A stretch of DNA of 34,215 nucleotides from JAXMCI01 sp046349435. Lineage in GTDB: Bacteria; Pseudomonadota; Alphaproteobacteria; Dongiales; Dongiaceae. The position numbers and the translations under genes were made by a program. Positions 14,894 to 22,764 of the stretch are shown here, one piece after another. Numbering within the stretch: the first letter of the stretch is position 1; each line of letters begins with the position of its first letter. The stretch covers positions 1 through 34,215 of the forward strand of contig JAXMCI010000054.1 in assembly GCA_046349435.1 (NCBI GenBank). Direction: 5' to 3'. The notes below the pieces were generated by a model. The model was not told where the DNA came from. It worked only from the letters and a program-made list of their open reading frames with translations, and did no database searches.

Positions 14894-15526
14894 ATGAAAC
14901 CCTCCCCCGCCGAGATCATCCGCGAGTACGGTCCCTTTCCCGGGGTCGACAACGTGCACGGCGTCACCTTCGACGGGCGCCATGTCTGGTTCGCCGCCGG
15001 CGACCGGATCGACGCGCTCGACCCGGAGACCGGCGCCATGGTGCGCTCGCTGCCCGTCGCCGGCCATGCCGGCACCGCCTTCGACGGCCGCCACCTCTTC
15101 CAGCTCGCCGAGGACCGCATCAAGAAGATCGACCCCGCGACCGGCGAGGTGCTGGCCACCATCCCGGCCCCCGGCGGCGGCGGCGATTCCGGCATGGCCT
15201 GGGCCGAGGGCACGCTCTGGGTCGGGCAGTACCGCGAGCGCAAGATCCACCAGATCGATCCCGAGACCGGGGCGATCCTGCGCACCATCCAGTCCGACCG
15301 CTTCGTCACCGGCGTCACCTGGGTCGAGGGCGAGCTCTGGCACGGCACCTGGGAGGGCGAGGAGAGCGAGCTGCGGCGGATCGATCCGGGCACGGGCGCG
15401 CTGCTGCAGAGCCTCGAGATGCCGCCCGGCGTCGGCGTCTCGGGCCTCGAGTCGGACGGCGCCGACCGCTTCTTCTGCGGCGGCGGCAAGAGCGGCAAGG
15501 TCAGGGCGGTGCGCCGGCCGCGCTGA
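14894..15526 (+). CDS. YncE/Vgb-like beta-propeller protein
   Basis: This 210-residue protein is built of about five repeated blade units of around 40 residues, each with a DPxTG turn: DALDPETGAM, KKIDPATGEV, HQIDPETGAI and RRIDPGTGAL. Trp/Gly strands such as HVWFAAGDRI, TLWVGQYRER and ELWHGTWEGE separate them. This is the pattern of WD/YVTN-like propellers such as glutamine cyclotransferase and virginiamycin B lyase relatives. There is no signal peptide, so it should be cytoplasmic, which is unusual for YncE-type proteins. It is short for a full seven-blade propeller; five blades or a dimer would be needed. It directly follows the regulator at 13630 and ends 2 bases from the convergent LysR gene. 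Confidence 0.82.
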   Translation: MKPSPAEIIREYGPFPGVDNVHGVTFDGRHVWFAAGDRIDALDPETGAMVRSLPVAGHAGTAFDGRHLFQLAEDRIKKIDPATGEVLATIPAPGGGGDSGMAWAEGTLWVGQYRERKIHQIDPETGAILRTIQSDRFVTGVTWVEGELWHGTWEGEESELRRIDPGTGALLQSLEMPPGVGVSGLESDGADRFFCGGGKSGKVRAVRRPR

Positions 15527-15528
15527 GA

Positions 15529-16449
15529 TCACGCCCCGGCCGGCGAGGACGCCGCGGGGCCGCGGTAGCGCAGCGCGGCCGCCACCAGCGAGAAGGCGGG
15601 CGAGGGCTGGCGCCGGCTGGGGTAGTAGAGATGGTAGCCCGCGAAGGGCGGCGTCCAGTCCGCGAGGAGGCGGACCAGCCGGCCGTCGGCCAGCTCCGGC
15701 GCGACCTCGCCCTCGAAGACGCAGGCGAGGCCGCAGCCGGCGCAGGCCGCCTGCACCATCAGCCGCGTGTCGTTGAGGATCAGCTGTCCCTCGACGCGGA
15801 CGTGCAGCGCCCGACCGGCCTTCTCGAACTCCCAGACATAGAGGCTGCCCAGCGTCGGGAAGCGGATGCTGATGCAGTTGTGACGGGTCAGGTCGTGCGG
15901 CGTCCGCGGCCGGCCGTGCCGGGCGAGATAGGCCGGCGCGCCGACCACGGCCATCGAGAGATCGGGACCGATCCGCACGGCGATCATGTCCTTGGCCACC
16001 TGCTCGCCCAGGCGCACTCCCGCATCGAAGCGGTCGGCCACGATGTCGCGCAGCCCGGCATCGACCGACAGCTCGACCGAGACGTCGGGAAGATCCGGCA
16101 GCAGACGCTCGATCGCCGGCATCAGGACCGTCCGCGCCGCGTGCGGGCCGGCGGTGATGCGCACCGTGCCGGCGGGCTTCTCGCGCAGCGCGCTCAGCGC
16201 CGAGACCTGGCTGTCGATCTGGTCGAAGGCCGGGCGCAGCCCCTCCAGCAGCCGCTGCCCCGCTTCGGTGGGCGAGACGCTGCGCGTCGTGCGGGTCAGC
16301 AGGCGCAGGCCGAGCCGCGCCTCGAGGCGGCGCACCGTCTGGCTGAGGGCGGACTGGGAGGTCCCCATCCGCGCCGCCGCGCGGGTGAAGCTGCGTTCCT
16401 CCGCGACGACCACGAAGGCCGTGAGATCGCCCAGCTCGGCGCGCCGCAT
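15529..16449 (-). CDS. LysR family transcriptional regulator
   Basis: This 306-residue LysR regulator has the winged helix at 1-60 (FVVVAEERSFTRAAARMG, SQSALSQTVRRLEARLGLRL) and a C-terminal sensor domain with the usual AGPHAARTVLMPAIERLLP opening. Cys residues sit at CAGCGLACVF in the second half. The ATG has AGGA about 7 bases upstream. It is divergent from the aldo/keto reductase gene across 136 bases; LysR genes of this type next to AKR and cupin genes are common and usually control them. A dyad lies right against its own start (16450-16468), which would allow autoregulation. Confidence 0.93.
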   Translation of the reverse strand: MRRAELGDLTAFVVVAEERSFTRAAARMGTSQSALSQTVRRLEARLGLRLLTRTTRSVSPTEAGQRLLEGLRPAFDQIDSQVSALSALREKPAGTVRITAGPHAARTVLMPAIERLLPDLPDVSVELSVDAGLRDIVADRFDAGVRLGEQVAKDMIAVRIGPDLSMAVVGAPAYLARHGRPRTPHDLTRHNCISIRFPTLGSLYVWEFEKAGRALHVRVEGQLILNDTRLMVQAACAGCGLACVFEGEVAPELADGRLVRLLADWTPPFAGYHLYYPSRRQPSPAFSLVAAALRYRGPAASSPAGA

Positions 16450-16468
16450 TCATAAGTCCTGCTAATGA
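16450..16468. promoter_or_regulatory. Candidate LysR-box dyad in the LysR/AKR divergent gap
   Basis: TCATAAGTCCTGCTAATGA is an imperfect 19-base dyad with TCAT and ATGA ends and matching inner A/T and G/C pairs. It touches the LysR start codon, and an AT-richer patch (CACTTTTTAGCGTCTAAT) follows it. LysR proteins bind such dyads in divergent gaps. Unproven. Confidence 0.4.
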
Positions 16469-16585
16469 GCCCAAGCACTTTTTAGCGTCTAATCGGGGCG
16501 GCCGGCACGGCCTAAATCCCGCCTCACGCCATGCGGGCCCGATCGTCGGCCCCGTCCGCACCGGGCCCGGCCAAGGAGAACCACC

Positions 16586-17569
16586 ATGCAGAAGCGACGA
16601 CTCGGACGCAGCGGCCTCGAAGTCTCGGCCATCGGCCTGGGCTGCATGGGCCTCAGCTTCGGCTACGGCCCGCCGACCGACCGGCAGGATGCGATCGCGC
16701 TGATCCGCACCGCCTTCGAGCGCGGCGTGACCTTCTTCGACACCGCCGAGGCCTATGGCCCGTTCGCCAACGAGACCATCGTCGGCGAAGCCCTGGAGCC
16801 GTTCCGCGACCAGGTCGTGATCGCCACCAAGTTCGGCTTCCAGGAGGGCAATCCCCAGCTCGGCCTGGACAGCCGGCCCGAGCGCATCCGGGTCGTCGCG
16901 GAGGCCGCCCTGAAGCGGCTGCGGACCGACCGGATCGACCTCTTCTACCAGCACCGCGTCGATCCCGCCGTCCCGATGGAGGAGGTGGCGGGCACGGTCA
17001 AGGACCTCATCGGGCAGGGCAAGGTCAGGCATTTCGGCCTGTCGGAGGCGGGCACCGAGAGCATCCGCCGCGCCCATGCCGTCCAGCCGGTGGCCGCCCT
17101 GCAGAGCGAGTACTCGCTGTGGTGGCGCGAGCCGGAGACGGAGATCCTGCCGCTGCTCGAGGCGCTCGGGATCGGCTTCGTGCCGTTCAGCCCGCTTGGC
17201 AAGGGGTTCCTGACGGGCGCCATCGACGCGGCGACGCAGTTCGACGCCAAGGACTTCCGCAATGTCGTGCCGCGCTTCTCGCCGGAGGCGCGCCGGGCCA
17301 ACCGGGCCCTGGTGGACCGCCTCGACGCGATCGCCGCGCAGAAGGGCGCCACCAAGGCGCAGATCGCGCTCGCCTGGCTGCTGGCGCAGAAGCCGTGGAT
17401 CGTGCCGATCCCGGGCACGACCAAGCTCCACCGGCTGGAGGAGAACCTCGGCGCGGCCGACCTCGTGCTGACGCCGGACGAGCTGCACCGGATCGAGGCG
17501 GCCCTCGCCGCGGTCGAGGTCCAGGGCGCCCGCTATCCCGCCCACCTGCAGGCCCGCATCGGCCGCTGA
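16586..17569 (+). CDS. Aldo/keto reductase
   Basis: This is a 327-residue NADPH-dependent (beta/alpha)8 reductase of the YakC/AKR13-like group. Catalytic residues are in FFDTAEAYGPF (Asp and Tyr), the VVIATKFGF strand (Lys) and DLFYQHRVD (His). The C-terminal cofactor segment is PGTTKLHRLEENLGA, with Lys and Arg residues for the NADP phosphate. It reduces aldehydes or ketones; the real substrate is unknown. The ATG has AAGGAG 8 bases upstream. It leads a pair with the cupin gene 38 bases downstream and is divergent from the LysR regulator, so an inducible two-gene operon is likely. Confidence 0.95.
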   Translation: MQKRRLGRSGLEVSAIGLGCMGLSFGYGPPTDRQDAIALIRTAFERGVTFFDTAEAYGPFANETIVGEALEPFRDQVVIATKFGFQEGNPQLGLDSRPERIRVVAEAALKRLRTDRIDLFYQHRVDPAVPMEEVAGTVKDLIGQGKVRHFGLSEAGTESIRRAHAVQPVAALQSEYSLWWREPETEILPLLEALGIGFVPFSPLGKGFLTGAIDAATQFDAKDFRNVVPRFSPEARRANRALVDRLDAIAAQKGATKAQIALAWLLAQKPWIVPIPGTTKLHRLEENLGAADLVLTPDELHRIEAALAAVEVQGARYPAHLQARIGR

Positions 17570-17607
17570 GCCCGGGCCGCGTCCACGTCCATCGAGGGAG
17601 ACCGACG

Positions 17608-18021
17608 ATGATCCTGAAGCGCGCCGGCTCGCAGCCTTCGCAGCAAGGCTCCGCGGAAAACTTCACCGGCACCGTCCGCATCGATCCGCTGCACGCGGCC
17701 GACGCGCCGGCCCGCGTCTCGGCGGCCTCCGTCACCTTCGAGCCGGGCGCGCGCTCGGCCTGGCACACCCATCCGCTGGGGCAGATCCTGGTGGTGACGG
17801 CCGGCTGCGGCTGGACCCAGTGCGAGGGCGAGCCGATCGTCGAGATCCGCGCCGGCGACGTGATCTGGTGCCCGCCGAACCATCGGCACTGGCACGGCGC
17901 GACACCGACCACGGCGATGACCCACATCGCCATCCAGGAGAGCCTGAACGGCTCGCCGGTCACCTGGATGGAGAAAGTGACCGACGCGCAGTACCTGGCC
18001 GGGCCGCCGGCGCAGGCCTGA
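17608..18021 (+). CDS. Cupin domain protein, AKR-associated type
   Basis: This 137-residue single-domain cupin has metal motif 1 in WHTHPLGQILVVTAGCG (two His and a Gln in place of the usual Glu spacing) and motif 2 in GDVIWCPPNHRHWHGATP (His). It resembles the small (R)-mandelonitrile lyase/carboxymuconolactone-associated cupins, with EPGARSAWHTHPLGQ as its signature. A reaction cannot be assigned. The ATG is preceded by GAGGGAGACCGACG. It lies 38 bases after the aldo/keto reductase gene on the same strand. Confidence 0.92.
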   Translation: MILKRAGSQPSQQGSAENFTGTVRIDPLHAADAPARVSAASVTFEPGARSAWHTHPLGQILVVTAGCGWTQCEGEPIVEIRAGDVIWCPPNHRHWHGATPTTAMTHIAIQESLNGSPVTWMEKVTDAQYLAGPPAQA

Positions 18022-18103
18022 GCCGGCGTTGCGCAGAAGCTCGCGGTCCCGCTCGCGCGGGCGCCGCCCTGCATCGCGCCGGGGTGCGCCGCCTCCCTGA
18101 AAT

Positions 18104-18132
18104 TTGCATTGGGCCGGCGCTGCTCGTAGGCT
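18104..18132 (+). promoter_or_regulatory. Possible promoter of the amino-sugar operon
   Basis: TTGCAT (18104-18109) and TAGGCT (18127-18132) are 17 bases apart, in an AT-richer patch (GAAATTTGCATT) of an otherwise GC-rich gap just before the first gene. The -10 match is weak. Transcription would begin close to the ATG at 18145, so the leader would be very short. Confidence 0.3.
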
Positions 18133-18144
18133 TTGCAGCGGATC

Positions 18145-18576
18145 ATGGATCACGCAAATGCGACGCATCTGATCAGGGGGGCGCGGCTGCTGGATTATCG
18201 GATACACGCCGATAGCCGCGGAGCGCTCGCCGCCTTCGAGCCGGACGAGAACCTGCCCTTTCCGCTCGCGCGCGTTTTTCTGATCAGCGCCGACCGGTCC
18301 GACACGGTCCGGGGCGGGCATGCGAGCTCCTGCGACGAGTACATCGTCGCGCTCGGCGGCGCCGTCCTCGCCGAGCTCGACAACGGCCAGGAGCGCACCG
18401 CCGTGCCGGTCCGCGCCGGCGGCCCGGCGCTGTGGGTGCGGCCGGGCGTGCTGATCACGCTCCGCGCGTTCGAGCCGGGAACGCGCCTCATGGTCTGCGC
18501 CTCGGCGCGCTGGGGAGACACGCGGCATTTCGATCGCCCGCAGCCCGGCCTGATCGAGGCGGACCGGCCCGCATGA
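18145..18576 (+). CDS. FdtA/WxcM-like sugar 3,4-ketoisomerase family protein (variant active site)
   Basis: The 143-residue single cupin domain has family landmarks in order: DSRGALAAFE, NLPFPLARVFLI, RGGHASSCDEYIVALGG, then LDNG. FdtA and QdtA convert dTDP-4-keto-6-deoxyglucose to the 3-keto isomer, the step before 3-amination. In those enzymes the motif is RGxHAHK with two catalytic His residues. Here the first His remains and the second is Ser (HASS), so the chemistry may differ. The start is taken as ATG at 18145; a TTG 12 bases upstream is in frame. The stop overlaps the aminotransferase ATG by four bases (ATGA). Context with a DegT enzyme and acyltransferase strongly supports a sugar-nucleotide role. 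Confidence 0.83.
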   Translation: MDHANATHLIRGARLLDYRIHADSRGALAAFEPDENLPFPLARVFLISADRSDTVRGGHASSCDEYIVALGGAVLAELDNGQERTAVPVRAGGPALWVRPGVLITLRAFEPGTRLMVCASARWGDTRHFDRPQPGLIEADRPA

Positions 18577-19673
18577 TCCCGCAGGCGGCGCCGCAGCGGC
18601 GGATCGCCCGCTTCCGGCCGGAGGTCGATGCCGCGATCGCCGCCCTGCTCGACGGCGACCGCTACATCCTCGGCCCGCCGGTGGAGCGCTTCGAGGCCGC
18701 CTTCGCGCGCCATGCCGGGGCGGCGCATGCGGTCGGCGTCTCCTCGGGCACCGACGCGCTGGCGCTGGCGCTGCGGGCGCTCGGCATCGGCCCCGGCGAC
18801 GAGGTGATCCTGCCGGCGCTGACCTTCGCGGCCAGCGCGCAAGCCGTGCTGCATTGCGGCGCCGTGCCGCGCTTCGCGGAGGTCGATCCGGCGACCCGCT
18901 GCCTCGATCCCGCGGCCGCCGCCGCCGCGATCACCCCGCGCACCGCCGCCCTCGTGCCGGTGCACCTGTTCGGCCATCCCGCCGACATGACGGCGCTGCT
19001 GGCGCTCGCCGGGCGCCACCGGCTGGCGGTCGTCGCCGATTGCGCCCAGGCGCATGGCGCGAGCCTGCAGGGACGCGGGCTCGGCGGGCTCGGCGACGCG
19101 GCCGCCTACTCCTTCTACCCGACGAAGAACCTCGGCTGCATCGGCGACGGCGGCGCGGTGACGACCGACGATGCCGCGCTCGCCGAGCGGCTGCGGGCGC
19201 TGCGCAACTACGCCTTCGACGGGGCCGAGCGGGTGAGCCGGGGCGTCGGCTTCAATGCCCGGCTCGACTCGCTGCAGGCGGCGATCCTCGCCGCGCTGCT
19301 GCCGCATTGCGACAGCGGCAACGCGGAGCGGCGGGGTCTCGCGGCCCGCTACCGGCAGGCCCTGGCCGATTGCCCCGGGCTCGGCCTGCCGCCCGCGGCG
19401 GACGGCGCCGTCTACCACCAGTTCGCCGTCACCCATCCCGACCGCGACGGGCTGATGCGCCACCTCGCGGCGCAGGGCATCGGCAGCGCCGTGCACTACG
19501 CCCCGGGACTGCATCGCCATCCCGCCTTCGCCGCCGGTGCGCCGGAGCCGCTGCCCGTCACCGACCTGCTGGCTTCGCGCCTCCTCAGCCTGCCGATCCA
19601 GCCCGAGGTCGCCGCGCCGCATCTCGAGCGCATCGCGGCGGCGGTGCGGGACTTCTGCGCCGGCCCGCGATGA
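18573..19673 (+). CDS. DegT/DnrJ/EryC1/StrS family sugar aminotransferase
   Basis: This 366-residue PLP enzyme aminates keto-sugar nucleotides (FdtB/QdtB-like, or DesV/WecE-like). Landmarks are VGVSSGTDALALALRALG for phosphate binding, DEVILPALTFAASAQAVL, VVADCAQAHGA with the PLP-ring Asp, and the Schiff-base lysine in YSFYPTKNLG. The C-terminal SRLLSLPIQPEV is also typical. Next to an FdtA-like gene, the most likely product is a 3-amino-3,6-dideoxyhexose nucleotide (inference). Its ATG overlaps the previous stop and its TGA overlaps the next ATG, each by four bases, so translation is coupled on both sides. Full length for the family. Confidence 0.94.
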   Translation: MIPQAAPQRRIARFRPEVDAAIAALLDGDRYILGPPVERFEAAFARHAGAAHAVGVSSGTDALALALRALGIGPGDEVILPALTFAASAQAVLHCGAVPRFAEVDPATRCLDPAAAAAAITPRTAALVPVHLFGHPADMTALLALAGRHRLAVVADCAQAHGASLQGRGLGGLGDAAAYSFYPTKNLGCIGDGGAVTTDDAALAERLRALRNYAFDGAERVSRGVGFNARLDSLQAAILAALLPHCDSGNAERRGLAARYRQALADCPGLGLPPAADGAVYHQFAVTHPDRDGLMRHLAAQGIGSAVHYAPGLHRHPAFAAGAPEPLPVTDLLASRLLSLPIQPEVAAPHLERIAAAVRDFCAGPR

Positions 19674-20323
19674 GCGGCATCCTGCTGTTCGCCACCGGCT
19701 CGCCGGTGATCGTCGACCTGGTCGAGAGCGCCGAACGGGCCGGCCTCGCGATCGCGGCCGGCATCCGCAACCGGCCCGGCCGCTGCCATCTTCCCGAGGG
19801 CCTGCCGGTGCGCGAGCCGCACGAGCTCGAGGACGCGCTGCGATCCCTGCCCTTCCTGGTGCCGCTCTTCACCCCCGCGCACCGGCAGAGCGCGGCGCGC
19901 GAGGCGGAAGACTGCGGGCTGCGGCCCTTCACGCTGGTCGACCCGAGCGTCCCGGCGCCCCGCCGGATCACGCTGGGCCCGGGCTGCTACGTCAATGCCG
20001 GCTGCAGCCTGGGCGGCGCGTCGGAGCTCGGCCGCTTCGTGTTCGTGAACCGCGGGGCCAGCCTCGGCCACCATGCCCGGCTCGCCGACTTCGCCTCGAT
20101 CGGGCCGGGCGCCGTGCTGGCCGGCGAGGTCGCGCTCGGCCGCGGCGCGGTGATCGGGGCCGGCGCCGTGGTCTGTCCCGGCGTCGCGATCGGCGACAAC
20201 GCCGTGGTGGCGGCGGGCGCGGTCGTCACGCACGACGTCGCCGCCGGCACGCTGGTGCGCGGCAACCCGGCGCGCATCGTGCGGCAGGAGATCGGCGGCT
20301 ACCGGGGCCTGGCCGCAACGTGA
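19670..20323 (+). CDS. NeuD/PglD-like sugar O/N-acyltransferase (left-handed beta-helix)
   Basis: This 217-residue protein has a Rossmann-like N-terminal domain (residues 1-85, ILLFATGSPVIVDLVESAE) and a hexapeptide-repeat helix from about 105 to 205. The repeats include LGPGCYVNAGCSLGG, VFVNRGASLGHHARL with the catalytic His pair, IGPGAVLAGEVALG and IGAGAVVCPGVAIGD. The end VRGNPARIVRQ is standard. NeuD/PglD/FdtC-type enzymes acetylate amino-sugar nucleotides using acetyl-CoA. In this operon it would acylate the amino group made by the DegT enzyme (inference). ATGA overlap at the start and GTGA at the end. The first turn of the Rossmann fold lacks the usual GxGGH motif (ATGSP instead). Confidence 0.9.
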   Translation: MSGILLFATGSPVIVDLVESAERAGLAIAAGIRNRPGRCHLPEGLPVREPHELEDALRSLPFLVPLFTPAHRQSAAREAEDCGLRPFTLVDPSVPAPRRITLGPGCYVNAGCSLGGASELGRFVFVNRGASLGHHARLADFASIGPGAVLAGEVALGRGAVIGAGAVVCPGVAIGDNAVVAAGAVVTHDVAAGTLVRGNPARIVRQEIGGYRGLAAT

Positions 20324-22329
20324 GCCGGCCGACCGTCCATCTCTACACGGTGTGCTGGAACGAGGCCGACATGCTCGGCTTCTTCTTCCGGCACTACGAT
20401 CCGTGGGTCGACCGCTACGTCGTCTACGACGACGGCTCGACGGACGGCACCGCCGACATCCTGCGCGGCCATCCGAAGGTCGAGCTGCGGCGGTTCGAGC
20501 GCGCCGTGCCGGACTCCTTCGTGCTCTCGCACAAGGCCGTGCAGGACGAGGCCTGGAAGGAGAGCCGGGGCCGTGCGGACTGGGTCGTCTTCACCGACAT
20601 CGACGAGCATCTGCACGCCGGCCGCCGGCCGATGGCGGCCTATCTCGCCGGCCCGGAGGCACGGCAGGCCACGCTCCTGCCGGCGCTCGGCTTCGACATG
20701 AACCATCCCGAGCTGCCCGACGACCGCGGGCTGCTGGTCGAGCGCGTCACCCGCGGCCGCCCGCGCGCCGCCTTCAACAAGCTCGGCATCTTCCGCCCCG
20801 ACGCGATCCGCGAGACGCGGTTCGGCCCGGGACGCCATAGCGCCGAGCCGGTCGGCGACCTGCGCCTGCCGCCGCGGGACGCGGTGATGCTCTGGCACTA
20901 CAAGCATCTGGTATTCAAGCGCTGCGCGGCCCGCGAGGCGGCACAGGCGGCGCGGCTCGCCGCGACCGACCTCGCCAACGGCTATTGCGAGCACCAGCGC
21001 TGGCCGGCGGAGCGGCGCCGCGCCTTCTGGGACGAGATGGTGCGCGAATCGGCCGACCTCGCCGCGCCGGGCTTCGCGCCGGAGAACGCCTGCGTCCGCC
21101 CGCTGTGGTGGGAGGAGCGGCCCGGCATCCTGCGCCGCCCGCTGCCGCCCGTCGCGGCCGCCGCGCCCCGGGCCGACCCCAGGGTCTCCGTCCTGGTCAA
21201 GGCCTACGACCACGCACCCTTCGTCCGCCGGACGATCGAGAGCGTGCTGGCGCAGCCCTTCCAGGACCTCGAGATCGTCGTCACCGACGACGGCTCGACG
21301 GACGGCACGCTGGAGATCCTGCGCGGCTATGCCGATCCGCGGATCCGGCTCGAGGCCTTCCCCGAGAACCGCGGCATCCCGGTGGCCATGAACGCCACCG
21401 TGGCGCGGGCGCGCGGCCGCTACCTGGCGATCCTCAACTCCGACGATTTCATGCTGCCAGGGCGGCTGGAGCGGCAGGCGGCCTTCCTCGACGCGAACCC
21501 GGCGGTGTCCCTGGTCTTCGGCCAGCCGCAGGCGGTCGACGAGGCCGGGCGCCCGGCCGAGCTCTTCAACGACTTCGCCGCGCCGCTCAGCTGGCCCGAC
21601 TTCTCCCGGCGACGCTGGCTGCGGCAGTTCTTCTTCGCCGGCAACTGCCTCTGCGGACCGACCGCGATGATCCGCCGCGAGGCCTATCGCGATGCCGGCC
21701 CCTACGACGCGCGCCTCACCAACCTGCAGGACCTCGACATGTGGATCCGGATGCTGGCCTGCGGCCATGGCATCCATCTCCTGCCCGAGGCGGTGACCGC
21801 CTTCCGGATCAGGGCGAACCAGGCCAACATGAGCGCGCCGCGCCGCGACACGCGGCTGCGCAGCAGCTTCGAGACGACGCGCGTGCTGCGCCGCTTCGCC
21901 GAGCTCACGCCCGAGCTCTTCGAGGAGGTCTTCGGCGGGCCGGAGGGCGACGGCCTCCCCGCCGCCATGCCGGTGCCGCGCCGCCTCGCCGAGATCGCGG
22001 CCGGGATCCCGCGGACCGCGCACCGCGTCCTCGCCCTGGAGCTGCTGCACGCCCATGCGGCGACCCCCGAGGACCTCGCCCGCCTGCGCGAGCTCGCCGG
22101 CACGCTGGACGCGTTCAACATCGAAGCGCTGGCGGAGCGCGACCGCGCGACGGCGGCGCTGCGGGAGCAGGTCGCGCTGCTCACGAGCAGCGCGGCGGCG
22201 GCAAGGTTGCATGACCTGGCGCAGGAGCGGGATATCGCGCTCGCCGCGGTCGAGCAGATGCGCAATTCGCTCTCCTGGCGCTGCACCGCACCGCTGCGCT
22301 GGCTCAGGAAGACGGTCCGCCGAGCTTGA
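20320..22329 (+). CDS. Two-domain glycosyltransferase: GT92/GT2_4-like N-terminus plus GT2 C-terminus
   Basis: This is a 669-residue, probably cytosolic or membrane-associated transferase. The N-terminal domain (about 4-210) starts HLYTVCWNEADMLGFFFRHY and carries DDGSTDGT and a DxD-type FTDIDEHL near 93-95. The second domain (about 288-500) is a classical GT2: VSVLVKAYDHAPFVRRTIES, DDGSTDGTLEIL, NSDD near 372-375, and QDLDMWIRML. The last 60 residues form a short coiled coil (EALAERDRATAALREQ) and end SLSWRCTAPLRWL, a tail motif often seen in glycan-assembly transferases. It starts with GTG overlapping the previous stop, as fourth gene of the coupled operon. Two transferase domains suggest two sugars added in turn (inference). 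Confidence 0.92.
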   Translation: MSRPTVHLYTVCWNEADMLGFFFRHYDPWVDRYVVYDDGSTDGTADILRGHPKVELRRFERAVPDSFVLSHKAVQDEAWKESRGRADWVVFTDIDEHLHAGRRPMAAYLAGPEARQATLLPALGFDMNHPELPDDRGLLVERVTRGRPRAAFNKLGIFRPDAIRETRFGPGRHSAEPVGDLRLPPRDAVMLWHYKHLVFKRCAAREAAQAARLAATDLANGYCEHQRWPAERRRAFWDEMVRESADLAAPGFAPENACVRPLWWEERPGILRRPLPPVAAAAPRADPRVSVLVKAYDHAPFVRRTIESVLAQPFQDLEIVVTDDGSTDGTLEILRGYADPRIRLEAFPENRGIPVAMNATVARARGRYLAILNSDDFMLPGRLERQAAFLDANPAVSLVFGQPQAVDEAGRPAELFNDFAAPLSWPDFSRRRWLRQFFFAGNCLCGPTAMIRREAYRDAGPYDARLTNLQDLDMWIRMLACGHGIHLLPEAVTAFRIRANQANMSAPRRDTRLRSSFETTRVLRRFAELTPELFEEVFGGPEGDGLPAAMPVPRRLAEIAAGIPRTAHRVLALELLHAHAATPEDLARLRELAGTLDAFNIEALAERDRATAALREQVALLTSSAAAARLHDLAQERDIALAAVEQMRNSLSWRCTAPLRWLRKTVRRA

Positions 22330-22364
22330 CCCACTCGCCCGGTCGCCATCGATCATGCTCTTCC

Positions 22365-22396
22365 TTGACCTCTGATATATGCGCTCTTATGTATAT
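22365..22396 (+). promoter_or_regulatory. Promoter with overlapping AT-rich dyad before the ArsR gene
   Basis: TTGACC (22365-22370) is followed after 17 bases by TATGTA (22388-22393). An inverted repeat ATATA...TATAT (22375-22379 and 22392-22396) spans the spacer and -10 area, the usual position of an ArsR operator. A second palindrome, ATGATGCATCAT (22402-22413), overlaps the start codons. This is the most AT-rich patch nearby, which supports a control region. Confidence 0.5.
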
Positions 22397-22398
22397 TC

Positions 22399-22764
22399 AT
22401 GATGATGCATCATGATCTCTTCGACACCCTTGCCGATCCGACCCGCCGCCGCATCGTCGCGGCGCTGCGCGCCGGCGAGCAGCCGGTCAACGACATCGTC
22501 CGCCAGGCGGGAATCCACCAGTCGGGCGTCTCCCGCCATCTGCGCATCCTGCACGAATCGGGCTTCGTCTCCGTGCGGCCGGACGGGCAGCGCCGCCTCT
22601 ACGCCCTGCGCCCGGAGCCGTTCCGCGCGCTCGAGGCTTGGCTCGTGGATTACCGGCGGATCTGGGACGCCCGCCTCGACCGATTCGGCGCCGCGCTCGA
22701 GATGCGGATGCGGACCGCGAAGCCGGCAGCCAAGCCAGGCAGGAGGAGCCGAGCCGATGACTGA
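22399..22764 (+). CDS. ArsR family winged-helix regulator of the SRPBCC-linked type
   Basis: This 121-residue regulator has LFDTLADPTRRRIVAALRAG at 6-25, the recognition helix in HQSGVSRHLRILHESG at 41-56 and the wing VRPDGQRRLYALRP. It lacks metal-binding Cys residues, like other ArsR proteins paired with SRPBCC genes, where the ligand is organic or unknown. Three ATG codons follow each other at the start (22399, 22402, 22405); which is used is unclear. It overlaps the SRPBCC gene by 8 bases, so the two are co-expressed. A palindromic control region precedes it, which suggests autorepression. Confidence 0.93.
   Translation: MMMHHDLFDTLADPTRRRIVAALRAGEQPVNDIVRQAGIHQSGVSRHLRILHESGFVSVRPDGQRRLYALRPEPFRALEAWLVDYRRIWDARLDRFGAALEMRMRTAKPAAKPGRRSRADD

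Noticed and set aside
14807..17545. A 912-codon reverse frame overlapping the propeller, LysR and AKR genes
   Set aside because: Its residues show low complexity and the opposing frames have clear family motifs throughout.
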